8,190 bases of DNA. It comes from Treponema sp. GTDB lineage: Bacteria; Spirochaetota; Spirochaetia; Treponematales; Treponemataceae. The notes under the pieces are model-generated. The model was given only the letters and a program-made list of their open reading frames with translations. It did no database searches and was not told the DNA's origin. Below, one piece after another: positions 1 through 5,995 of the stretch. The stretch spans positions 1 through 8,190 of the forward strand of contig JAEETM010000121.1 of the NCBI GenBank assembly GCA_016290335.1. Reading direction: 5' to 3'. The translations under genes were made by a program, and so were the position numbers. Position 1 is the stretch's first letter, and every line of letters begins with the position of its first letter.

Positions 1-866
1 TAAATGCAGCGGCAAAATCAATAACAGAACGAAAAACAGCCCTTCTTATCGGCGGAACTCCCATGAAAAGGCAGATTGAAACCCTTAAGGAAAAGCCGCA
101 GATTATAGCAGGAACTGCAGCCCGTCTTGTTGAGCTTGTACGCCTTAAAAAGCTTAAATTAAACGACCTTTATGCGTGTATTTTTGATGAATGTGACCGT
201 CTTGTAAAAAAAGAATCCTTTGCAGACACAAACGAGCTCAGGCTAATCCAGCCGCAGAAAATCCAGCTTATAGGTTGTTCTGCCACAATAAATAAAAGCG
301 TGAAAATCTTTTTTGCAGGCTCAGATATAGAACAGATTATTATGCCCGAAGAAGACGTACTTAAAAAGAGTATTACTCACTGGGCAATTTATGCTGAATC
401 AAGAGATAAAATTGAAATGCTCAGAAAGCTTATTGCTGCAGAAAACCATACAAAAATCCTTGTATTTACCTCACGCTCAGACCAGGTAGAAAACATTTAC
501 TCAAAATTGCGCTATAAGGGCATTGAATGTATGGCTCTTCATGCAAAAGCAGATAAGCAGGCGCGAAAAACAGCTATAGACAGATTTAGAAGCGGAAAAG
601 CAGATATCCTTATAACAAGCGATCTTGCTGCCCGTGGACTCGATATTCAGAATATTTCACACGTAGTTCAGATGGATTACCCGGATGACGATGATTTTTT
701 CATCCACCGCTGCGGAAGAACAGCCAGAGCCGGAAAAACAGGCATAAACGTTGTAATTGGTGACGAATACGAAATGCGCAAGCTCGCCGCCCTTGAAAAA
801 AAGCTTGGCATCATCATCTATCCCAAAGAAATCTACAACGGTAAAGTTATAGCTCCACGCATTTAA
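1..866 (+). CDS. DEAD-box RNA helicase, 3' part (5' end outside window)
   Basis: ATP-dependent RNA helicase of superfamily 2, expected to remodel RNA duplexes in the cytoplasm. The frame is open from base 3, so the ATG at 63 is internal: the GG motif (51-56) just upstream of it belongs to the helicase core. The Q motif and Walker A are therefore off the window. Visible motifs in order: motif Ib position as AGTAARL instead of the usual TPGRL; motif II as DECD (186-197) instead of DEAD; motif III as SAT (279-287); the second RecA domain beginning near ILVFTSR; motif V ARGLD; motif VI as HRCGRTARAG (705-734), usually HRIGRTGRAG. Only about 43 residues follow motif VI, so there is no long basic tail and no DbpA-like RNA-binding domain: a compact form. 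The catalytic acids and both motif VI arginines are kept, so it is probably active. Subfamily (RhlE, CshA, YfmL type) cannot be settled here. Confidence 0.93.
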   Translation, partial: NAAAKSITERKTALLIGGTPMKRQIETLKEKPQIIAGTAARLVELVRLKKLKLNDLYACIFDECDRLVKKESFADTNELRLIQPQKIQLIGCSATINKSVKIFFAGSDIEQIIMPEEDVLKKSITHWAIYAESRDKIEMLRKLIAAENHTKILVFTSRSDQVENIYSKLRYKGIECMALHAKADKQARKTAIDRFRSGKADILITSDLAARGLDIQNISHVVQMDYPDDDDFFIHRCGRTARAGKTGINVVIGDEYEMRKLAALEKKLGIIIYPKEIYNGKVIAPRI

Positions 867-896
867 CTACACGCTGACATTTAATCACACGCTGAT
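861..896 (+). repeat. 18-bp tandem duplication across the helicase stop codon
   Basis: Two adjacent 18-base units, 861-878 and 879-896, match at 15 of 18 positions. Each begins ATTTAA and contains ACACGCTGA. The first unit carries the last sense codon (Ile) and the TAA stop of the helicase gene. Because the unit length is a multiple of three, the second copy repeats the ATT-TAA in the same frame and supplies a back-up in-frame stop. Replication slippage is the likely origin. No hairpin was seen here. Confidence 0.85.
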
Positions 897-905
897 TAGT
901 AACAA

Positions 906-934
906 TTGATATATTGCTCCCAAAACGTTATAAT
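906..934 (+). promoter_or_regulatory. Sigma-70 type promoter for the smc operon
   Basis: TTGATA at 906-911 (five of six to TTGACA), a spacer of exactly 17 bases, and a perfect TATAAT at 929-934. Transcription would start near 941, leaving an untranslated leader of about 45 bases before the smc start. It lies in the only sizeable intergenic gap of the window and points toward smc. A second -10-like hexamer, TATACT at 943-948, has no matching -35 at 17 bases and is less likely. No operator palindrome was recognised. Confidence 0.75.
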
Positions 935-974
935 AAGAAAGTTATACTGCTATAAATATATTTACGTGATTTAC

Positions 975-980
975 GAGGGA
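975..980 (+). promoter_or_regulatory. Ribosome binding site deciding the GTG start of smc
   Basis: GAGGGA ends four bases before the GTG at 985. No ATG is available nearby. The protein read from this GTG begins MFLKSLDIYGFKSF, which fits the conserved SMC N-terminus exactly, so the GTG start is well supported. Confidence 0.8.
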
Positions 981-984
981 ACTT

Positions 985-3927
985 GTGTTTTTAAAAAGTC
1001 TTGACATATACGGATTCAAATCATTTGCTGATAGAACTCATATAGATTTTGCAGATGGAATTACTGCCCTGCTCGGCCCAAACGGCTGTGGAAAAAGTAA
1101 CGTAGTCGATTCCATAAAGTGGGTACTTGCAGAACGAAACTCAAAGAATCTTCGTGCAGAAAAGATGGAAGACGTTATTTTCAATGGTACAGAAAATCGT
1201 CCTGCCTTAAACACAGCAGAAGTTACCCTTACAATTACAAACGACAAGGGACTTCTCCCTCTTGATGAATCAGAAATTGCCATTACACGCCGCCTTTACC
1301 GTTCAGGAGACCAGGAATATTTTATTAATAAACGTCCGGCCGGTCCTACAGAAATCAGACGCCTTTTTATGGATACCGGTGTTGGTAAAGCTGCTTACTC
1401 TGTAATGGAACAGGGAAAAATTGACCAGATTCTTTCAAGCAAACCGGAAGACAGACGCTATCTTTTTGAAGAGGCTGCCGGTATATCACGAAGTAAGGCT
1501 GAATGTGCAGAAGCAGAACGCGAGCTTGAGCGAACAAGAATCAACATGCAGCAGATTGAAGTTGCATTGAACGAAATTAAACGTCAGTATGATTCCCTTA
1601 AAATACAGTCAGAAAAAACAATCAGATGGCGTAAGTTAAAGGATGAAATCTACGGCTACGAGCTTGACCTTACACTTCTCCGTCTTAAAAACTTTGTTCA
1701 GGAAAAGGTACGTCACGAAGAAGAACTTAAAAACGCAGAAAAGAAGCGTGACAAGGTAAGAAAAGAAATCGAAGAAATCAACAATACAATTTCTGAAAAC
1801 ATGGACAAAGTAAAATCCATGCAGGAAGAATTGTACGGTAAACAGTCTGAGCTTATTGGTATTGGAAAAGAAAAGAATGGTAAACTCGACCTCATAAAAC
1901 AGTTTAATACCCGTGCTTCAGAGCTTAAAGAAAAAATCAGCAGCCTTGAAGTTCGTAAAAATGCAATTCAGGAACGAATTGATAACATTCAGGAAGAAAT
2001 TGACGAACAGAAGGCCGCTCTCCACGAAAAAACAAAGCAGCTGGATGACATTAAAAATAATATAGCTGCCTTTAAGAAAAACATTGAAACAGCAGGCTTT
2101 AAAATCACAGATAATGATAAAAGAGCTGCCCAATTAAAACAGCAGACCCTTGATCTTGAAAAAGCACGCATGGATTTACAGTCGCAGCTTGCCGAAATCA
2201 CTGAAGATATAGTTTCCAAGCTTGACGAAAAGCTTAAGGATGCGGGATTCAGTGAATCTGCAATGAAGCAGGCAAAAGAAAGCCTTGATACATCACTTGG
2301 AAAACTCAAGATTTTTGTAACAGGAAGAAAAAACATTTTCACTGATTTTTCTGAACGTGCTAACCACAACGAAAACGATTTACTCAAAACAATAAAGGAA
2401 GCAGCTGCCGCCTTTGAAGAAACAGAAGCTTATGTAACAACACTGGAAGATTCTCTTTCAAAATATCTTGAAGCTTCTCCTTCCTTTATTACAGAGTTCC
2501 TTTCACCGGAAGGAATTATGACAAAGAAACGTGCAATTGATACAAAAATTGCAAACAACCTTGCCATAGTTGAAGATATAAACGGACAGCTTGAAAGCCT
2601 CCATTCAGAAAATGAAGACCTTGCAGATAAGATAAACGAATACCGCGAAACCTTATACAAGCTTGAAAAGAACGAGATTCAGATGCAGGAACAGATTTCT
2701 GCAGCCCAGAACCAGATAAATATTCAGAACAGAACTCTTACAACTGAGCAGAACAATTTGCGCGAAGCAGAAGATGAGCTTTACACCGAAAACAAACGCT
2801 TTGAAGAGATTCACGAGCAGGTTCTTACTATTCAGGATGAGCTTGATGAAATTGAAAGACGCGGTACAAAGCTTGCAGATGAGCTTAAGGTTCTTGATGA
2901 AGAAATTGCAAAATGTAATAAAAGCGTTTCCGGTAAGAGTGATATGCTCACTAAAAAGCAGGAAGAACAGAACAAATATCAGGAGCAATACGAAAGGCTT
3001 ACTCTTTCAATCAACTCTTCTGAAACAGATATACGCAACGTAAAACAGAACTTCCAGGAACAGTATTCACGCGACCTGATGGAGTTTGAAGAGCGTATGT
3101 ATAAAATTACAACTCCTGCTGCCGATTTACGAGAAAAGCTTGGCGATACAAAGAAAACCTTCCAGTCTCTCGGTTCCGTTAACTTAATGGCTCCGGAAGA
3201 GTTTGGAGAAGTAAAGGAACGCTACGAACGTCAGAAAACAAACTTTGAAGATACACAGAAGAGTCTTGAAAACCTGCAGCGTGTTGCAGAAGAAATTAAA
3301 TCTAAATCTGCGGAAATGTTCCTTGATACTTACAATAAGATTAAAAAGAACTTCCACAATATGTTCCGAAGACTCTTTAATGGTGGACGTGCAGAGCTTA
3401 AGCTTGCAGACCCGGCAAATATTCTTACTTCTGGAATTGACATTTATGCACAGCCGCCTGGAAAGAAGCTTGAAAACATTGCCCTGCTTTCCGGTGGTGA
3501 AAAAACAATGACTGCGGTTGCACTTTTGTTCGCAACATATCAGGTTCGCCCTTCTCCATTCTGTCTCCTTGATGAAATTGATGCTGCGCTCGATGACAAG
3601 AACGTTTCAAGCTTTATTACAACGCTGGAAAGCTTTGCAAATGTAAGCCAGTACATCGTCATCACTCATAACAAAAAGACGGTTATGGGAGCAAGTACAA
3701 TGCTTGGTATTACAATGCAGGAATCTGGTGTAAGTAAAGTAATTGCCCTGAAGCTTGACCAGGATATAAAGCTTGGTGCTGAGGTTGATAAAACAGTGAC
3801 TGACTTTAAGGAAGAAAATGTTCCTGAAGAAGAAGGAATTGTTCTTCCACCTCGTCCGCCAAGACGAATTAAAAACGATGAAGCAGAAGGAACAGGAGAC
3901 GATACTGTTTCTGATACAAATAAATAA
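985..3927 (+). CDS. smc: Chromosome segregation ATPase SMC, short form
   Basis: Structural maintenance of chromosomes protein: a dimeric ATPase that compacts and helps segregate the nucleoid, normally with ScpA and ScpB (neither is in this window). N-terminal head: Walker A GPNGCGKS at residues 31-38, arginine-loop region with R57 (KNLRAEKMEDVIF), Q-loop with Q143. C-terminal head: signature LLSGGEK at 834-840, Walker B CLLDE at 860-864 with catalytic E864, D-loop ALD at 868-870, switch histidine H895, followed by the family motif TMQESGVSKV. Coiled coil runs roughly 165-405 and 525-735. At 980 residues it is well below the usual 1150-1190. The middle (about 405-525) lacks the glycine-rich hinge pattern normally found there. 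There is no CxxC (cysteines only at 35, 174, 644, 860), which argues against a Rad50/SbcC zinc hook. A charged tail with PPRPPRR (955-961) follows the ATPase core. First gene of the predicted operon; starts at GTG. Confidence 0.96.
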   Translation: MFLKSLDIYGFKSFADRTHIDFADGITALLGPNGCGKSNVVDSIKWVLAERNSKNLRAEKMEDVIFNGTENRPALNTAEVTLTITNDKGLLPLDESEIAITRRLYRSGDQEYFINKRPAGPTEIRRLFMDTGVGKAAYSVMEQGKIDQILSSKPEDRRYLFEEAAGISRSKAECAEAERELERTRINMQQIEVALNEIKRQYDSLKIQSEKTIRWRKLKDEIYGYELDLTLLRLKNFVQEKVRHEEELKNAEKKRDKVRKEIEEINNTISENMDKVKSMQEELYGKQSELIGIGKEKNGKLDLIKQFNTRASELKEKISSLEVRKNAIQERIDNIQEEIDEQKAALHEKTKQLDDIKNNIAAFKKNIETAGFKITDNDKRAAQLKQQTLDLEKARMDLQSQLAEITEDIVSKLDEKLKDAGFSESAMKQAKESLDTSLGKLKIFVTGRKNIFTDFSERANHNENDLLKTIKEAAAAFEETEAYVTTLEDSLSKYLEASPSFITEFLSPEGIMTKKRAIDTKIANNLAIVEDINGQLESLHSENEDLADKINEYRETLYKLEKNEIQMQEQISAAQNQINIQNRTLTTEQNNLREAEDELYTENKRFEEIHEQVLTIQDELDEIERRGTKLADELKVLDEEIAKCNKSVSGKSDMLTKKQEEQNKYQEQYERLTLSINSSETDIRNVKQNFQEQYSRDLMEFEERMYKITTPAADLREKLGDTKKTFQSLGSVNLMAPEEFGEVKERYERQKTNFEDTQKSLENLQRVAEEIKSKSAEMFLDTYNKIKKNFHNMFRRLFNGGRAELKLADPANILTSGIDIYAQPPGKKLENIALLSGGEKTMTAVALLFATYQVRPSPFCLLDEIDAALDDKNVSSFITTLESFANVSQYIVITHNKKTVMGASTMLGITMQESGVSKVIALKLDQDIKLGAEVDKTVTDFKEENVPEEEGIVLPPRPPRRIKNDEAEGTGDDTVSDTNK
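2197..2559 (+). other. smc: Atypical hinge region within smc
   Basis: This stretch encodes SMC residues 405-525, where the two coiled-coil arms should meet in a hinge of about 150-200 residues. It contains only four glycines (421, 439, 447, 510), and I could not find the usual hinge pattern of conserved glycines, the YExAIExALG-like helix or a GRATFLPL-like segment. What is present is a mostly helical, charged sequence with two possible breaks (SLGKLKIFVTGRK and ASPSFITEFLSPEG). It may be a reduced or strongly diverged hinge. The boundaries are my estimate from where the heptad-like pattern weakens. Confidence 0.5.
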
Positions 3928-3930
3928 GGA
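3926..3930 (+). promoter_or_regulatory. Shine-Dalgarno overlapping the smc stop codon
   Basis: AAGGA shares its first two bases with the smc TAA stop and lies only two bases before the ATG at 3933. This spacing is unusually short. Translation of the next gene probably depends on ribosomes finishing smc. Confidence 0.5.
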
Positions 3931-3932
3931 TT

Positions 3933-4328
3933 ATGAGTTTTAAGGATATTTTTGAAAAGATTAAAAATGCATTTATTTCTCTTTATCAAAAAGCTGCTGA
4001 TTACTGCAGGGAAAACAGAAAGCAGGCAATCATCATAGGAAGCCTTATCCTTTTAATTCTTATTCTTTTGATTTGTTTACTGGCCTTTGCTCCTAAAAAA
4101 TCTAAAAAGCTTCCGTATGCAGAAAAAGAACTTGAACTCAGCGAAACACCTCTTGTTCCAAAAGGCCCTGAGGTTCAGGAAGATTACAGCATTTCGCGTA
4201 CACCAAAAGACAAATGGTCAGAAGAAGAAGCAGATAAATGGTTTACAATTCCTTCGTCAAATGATATTAACTCGCTTGGAAAGACAAATGACGGCATTAT
4301 CTCTGAAGTATTAGGAGCTGCCCCATGA
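3933..4328 (+). CDS. Small single-span membrane protein of unknown function
   Basis: 131 residues, no family recognised. Residues 1-31 form a charged, lysine-rich, probably amphipathic helix (several aromatic residues, KxxYxxAADYCRENRK near its end). Residues 32-53 are one very hydrophobic segment rich in Ile and Leu, followed by a basic cluster KKSKK. The remaining 75 or so residues are polar and proline-containing, with WSEEEADKWF near 94-103. No cleavable signal or lipobox is seen, so it is likely a stably anchored inner-membrane protein; orientation is uncertain because positive charge flanks both sides. It starts five bases after the smc stop and its TGA overlaps the ATG of the lipoprotein gene (ATGA), implying translational coupling and possibly a shared envelope role. 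ATG 3933 is the only sensible start. It is a real gene by its tight packing and by its signal-anchor profile. Confidence 0.8.
   Translation: MSFKDIFEKIKNAFISLYQKAADYCRENRKQAIIIGSLILLILILLICLLAFAPKKSKKLPYAEKELELSETPLVPKGPEVQEDYSISRTPKDKWSEEEADKWFTIPSSNDINSLGKTNDGIISEVLGAAP
4313..4328 (+). promoter_or_regulatory. Shine-Dalgarno and ATGA stop-start overlap
   Basis: AGGAG at 4313-4317 precedes the ATG at 4325 by seven bases, close to ideal spacing. The TGA of the membrane-protein gene (4326-4328) overlaps this ATG by two bases. The arrangement supports both the 4325 start and coupled translation of the two genes. Confidence 0.75.
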
Positions 4329-5971
4329 TAAAAAAAGTGATTTCAATATTATCAGTTTTGATTATGCTGCTGTTTATTTCCTGTGCAAGCTCACAGCCGG
4401 AAGCTGATGATACAAAAAATGAAAAACCAGCAGTAGAAGCTCCTGTGGTTGATACTCCGGATAATGAAAATAAATCTGACTCAGAGAAAGATAAAACTGA
4501 ATCTTCAGAAAATACTTCTGTAGAAACCGAAGAAAACAGTACTGCTGAGGATAATTCAAACGAAGCTGAAAACACCGGCATAACTGAAGATACAGATTCA
4601 ACAGAAAGTACCGGGGCAGATGAAAATCTCTCTGCAACCGAAACCACCGGTACAACTGAAAACACAGATATAGCAGACAGTTCTGACAGCACAGAAACGA
4701 CAGTCTCAATTATTTCTTCTGATAATTCTGATGAACAGACTGATACTGAGTCAGATGCTGAAACAAATACAGAAGCAGATGATTCTGAGCAGGATTCAGA
4801 ATCTGCAGAATTAGAAGACGCTGAAAAAGAAGATGCAGAATCAGAAGATGAAGAAACAGATAACGCAGAGCCAGATGAGTTTGCTGACCTTGAAGTACCG
4901 GAAGATTTTGAAGAGCCTCTTGTAAGAGATTTGTATCTTTCTGAAACTGAAGATGACGGTGAAAATACAGGTGACGAAGAAAATGCTGATGAAGATCTTG
5001 AGCAGGACAATGAAGATGAAGATTCAGAGCTTGCAGAAACTTCAGAAGATGAAGCTGACGAAATAATTGAAGAGCCTGAGCCTGAAGAAATAATTATTCC
5101 ATCACGCAGTGTAACGTTACGAAAAGGTGAAAACCTTGCCATAGTTTACCCTGGTTCTGGCTGGATTTATATGGGCTCACTTTCTGAATACAGCAATATG
5201 GCAAGCAAGGGCCGTAAGCTTGGTTCTCAAGACACAAAATATACATTACTCGCAAAAGAAGCCGGAACACAAATCCATCACTTCTATAAGGTGGATAACC
5301 TTACCGGTGAATATATTGACGACTACATCGAAATTACAGTTCTTGATAAAAAAGGTTCTTCAAAGACAACAATAACAGCACCTGCTTATGTAGAAGTTGT
5401 TCCGCAAAAACCTGAAACTCCTGCAAAGGAATCAAAACCAGCTCCAGAGCCAAAACCAGAAGTTGAGCAGACTGAAGAACCAGCTCAGACAAAGCAGCCT
5501 GAGCAGACTCCAAACCAGACTGAAATAAAAGAAGAAAAACCTGCACCTGTATCAACAGCTTCAACTACATCATCCTCTGATGAACCGGACATTCCTCTTT
5601 TGTTAGATGAAACTAATTCCGAAGACGACGTAATCAACGTTGAAGAAGATGAAGTATTTGCCGTACAGGAACAGCAGCCTCAAATCAATACGGACGAAAT
5701 ACTTGAAAACGCAAAATCAGCTTTTGACGATAAACGATATGAAGAATCATTTACTCTGCTTACAGAGTTCTTTGAGTATGCAATTGACCGTCAGGATGAA
5801 GCTCTTTATCTTCAAGGCCAGCTGCTCGAATCTGATTCTTCAATAAAGGATATAAAGGGAGCGGTTCAGGCTTATGAGCTTCTCGTAAAGAATTATCCTT
5901 CAAGCATCTATTGGAACGATGCTAACAAACGCATAAAATACCTGAGAAGGTTTTATTATTTATCAAATTAA
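4325..5971 (+). CDS. Acidic lipoprotein with a central beta-type domain and TPR-like C-terminus
   Basis: 548 residues, name not known. Residues 1-19 are a signal peptide (MIKK then a hydrophobic run) ending in FISC, with C20 as the lipidated cysteine; the F at -3 departs from the E. coli lipobox but fits the looser spirochaetal one. Residues 21-140 are a Ser/Thr/Asp/Glu linker; 141-258 are extremely acidic. Residues 260-345 look like a compact beta-rich domain with YPGSGWIYMGSL, a GRKLGSQDTKYTL stretch and HHFYKVDNLTGEYIDDYI. Residues 355-450 are a Pro/Glu/Lys/Gln linker. Residues 454-548 are helical and TPR-like (AKSAFDDKRYEESFTLL, then GAVQAYELLVKNYPSS), resembling the helical repeats of BamD/YbgF-type envelope proteins. 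Expected to be membrane-anchored and facing the periplasm, perhaps a scaffold spanning it with its long linkers. Coupled to the membrane protein upstream; serS follows after 24 bases. Confidence 0.85.
   Translation: MIKKVISILSVLIMLLFISCASSQPEADDTKNEKPAVEAPVVDTPDNENKSDSEKDKTESSENTSVETEENSTAEDNSNEAENTGITEDTDSTESTGADENLSATETTGTTENTDIADSSDSTETTVSIISSDNSDEQTDTESDAETNTEADDSEQDSESAELEDAEKEDAESEDEETDNAEPDEFADLEVPEDFEEPLVRDLYLSETEDDGENTGDEENADEDLEQDNEDEDSELAETSEDEADEIIEEPEPEEIIIPSRSVTLRKGENLAIVYPGSGWIYMGSLSEYSNMASKGRKLGSQDTKYTLLAKEAGTQIHHFYKVDNLTGEYIDDYIEITVLDKKGSSKTTITAPAYVEVVPQKPETPAKESKPAPEPKPEVEQTEEPAQTKQPEQTPNQTEIKEEKPAPVSTASTTSSSDEPDIPLLLDETNSEDDVINVEEDEVFAVQEQQPQINTDEILENAKSAFDDKRYEESFTLLTEFFEYAIDRQDEALYLQGQLLESDSSIKDIKGAVQAYELLVKNYPSSIYWNDANKRIKYLRRFYYLSN
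4571..4702 (+). repeat. Imperfect Thr/Ser/Glu repeats in the lipoprotein linker
   Basis: Residues 83-97 (NTGITEDTDSTESTG) and 107-126 (TTGTTENTDIADSSDSTETT) are degenerate copies of one another at both protein and DNA level, each beginning around an ACCGG. They look like decayed internal duplication within a low-complexity linker. Length variation between strains would be expected. Confidence 0.5.
4745..5098 (+). repeat. Low-complexity acidic segment of the lipoprotein
   Basis: Encodes residues 141-258, of which I count 60 Asp or Glu out of 118, with only one Lys and one Arg. The DNA is built from many GAA/GAT codons. This composition also keeps the opposite strand free of stops, producing a spurious serine-rich antisense frame. 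The segment is probably extended and disordered, and could bind divalent cations or basic partners. Confidence 0.8.
5465..5521 (+). repeat. Short Gln-Thr repeat in the lipoprotein proline-rich linker
   Basis: Residues 381-399 contain four Gln-Thr steps (EQT, AQT, EQT, NQT), the first three spaced by six residues. In the DNA, GAGCAGACT recurs at 5465 and 5501. It is a small repeated element within a flexible Pro/Glu/Lys linker. Confidence 0.55.
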
Positions 5972-5980
5972 AGGCAATAA

Positions 5981-5986
5981 AGGGGG
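5981..5986 (+). promoter_or_regulatory. Strong ribosome binding site of serS
   Basis: AGGGGG lies nine bases before the ATG at 5996, within the 24-base gap after the lipoprotein stop. It is the purine-richest Shine-Dalgarno of the operon and fixes the serS start, which also gives the expected SerRS N-terminus (MLDYKFIKDN). Confidence 0.75.
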
Positions 5987-5995
5987 CCTATAAAA

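Noticed and set aside
867..905. Intrinsic terminator after the helicase gene
   Set aside because: The repeats here are direct, not inverted, and no GC-rich stem followed by a T run was found.
2774..3511. Plus-strand frames inside smc at 2774-3043 and 3245-3511
   Set aside because: They are out-of-frame readings of a gene whose main frame is continuous and carries every SMC motif; no frameshift signal was seen.
985..3927. Possibility that the SMC-like gene is Rad50/SbcC instead
   Set aside because: There is no CxxC zinc hook, and the ends (FLKSLDIYGFKSF, LLSGGEK, TMQESGVSKV) are those of SMC.
1038..3989. Several minus-strand frames of 60-132 codons opposite smc
   Set aside because: They are short, overlap each other, and have compositions expected from the reverse complement of a Lys/Glu-rich coiled-coil gene. 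None has a recognisable domain or ribosome site.
4297..5142. Long serine-rich frame of 281 codons on the minus strand
   Set aside because: It is the mirror of the GAA/GAT/TCA-rich acidic lipoprotein gene. The translation is almost only Ser, Val, Ala and Phe, has no domain or start signal, and the + strand frame has a signal peptide, a good ribosome site and folded domains.
5972..5995. T-box or other leader regulating serS
   Set aside because: Only 24 bases separate it from the gene before, too little for a structured leader, and no specifier-loop or terminator pattern is visible.
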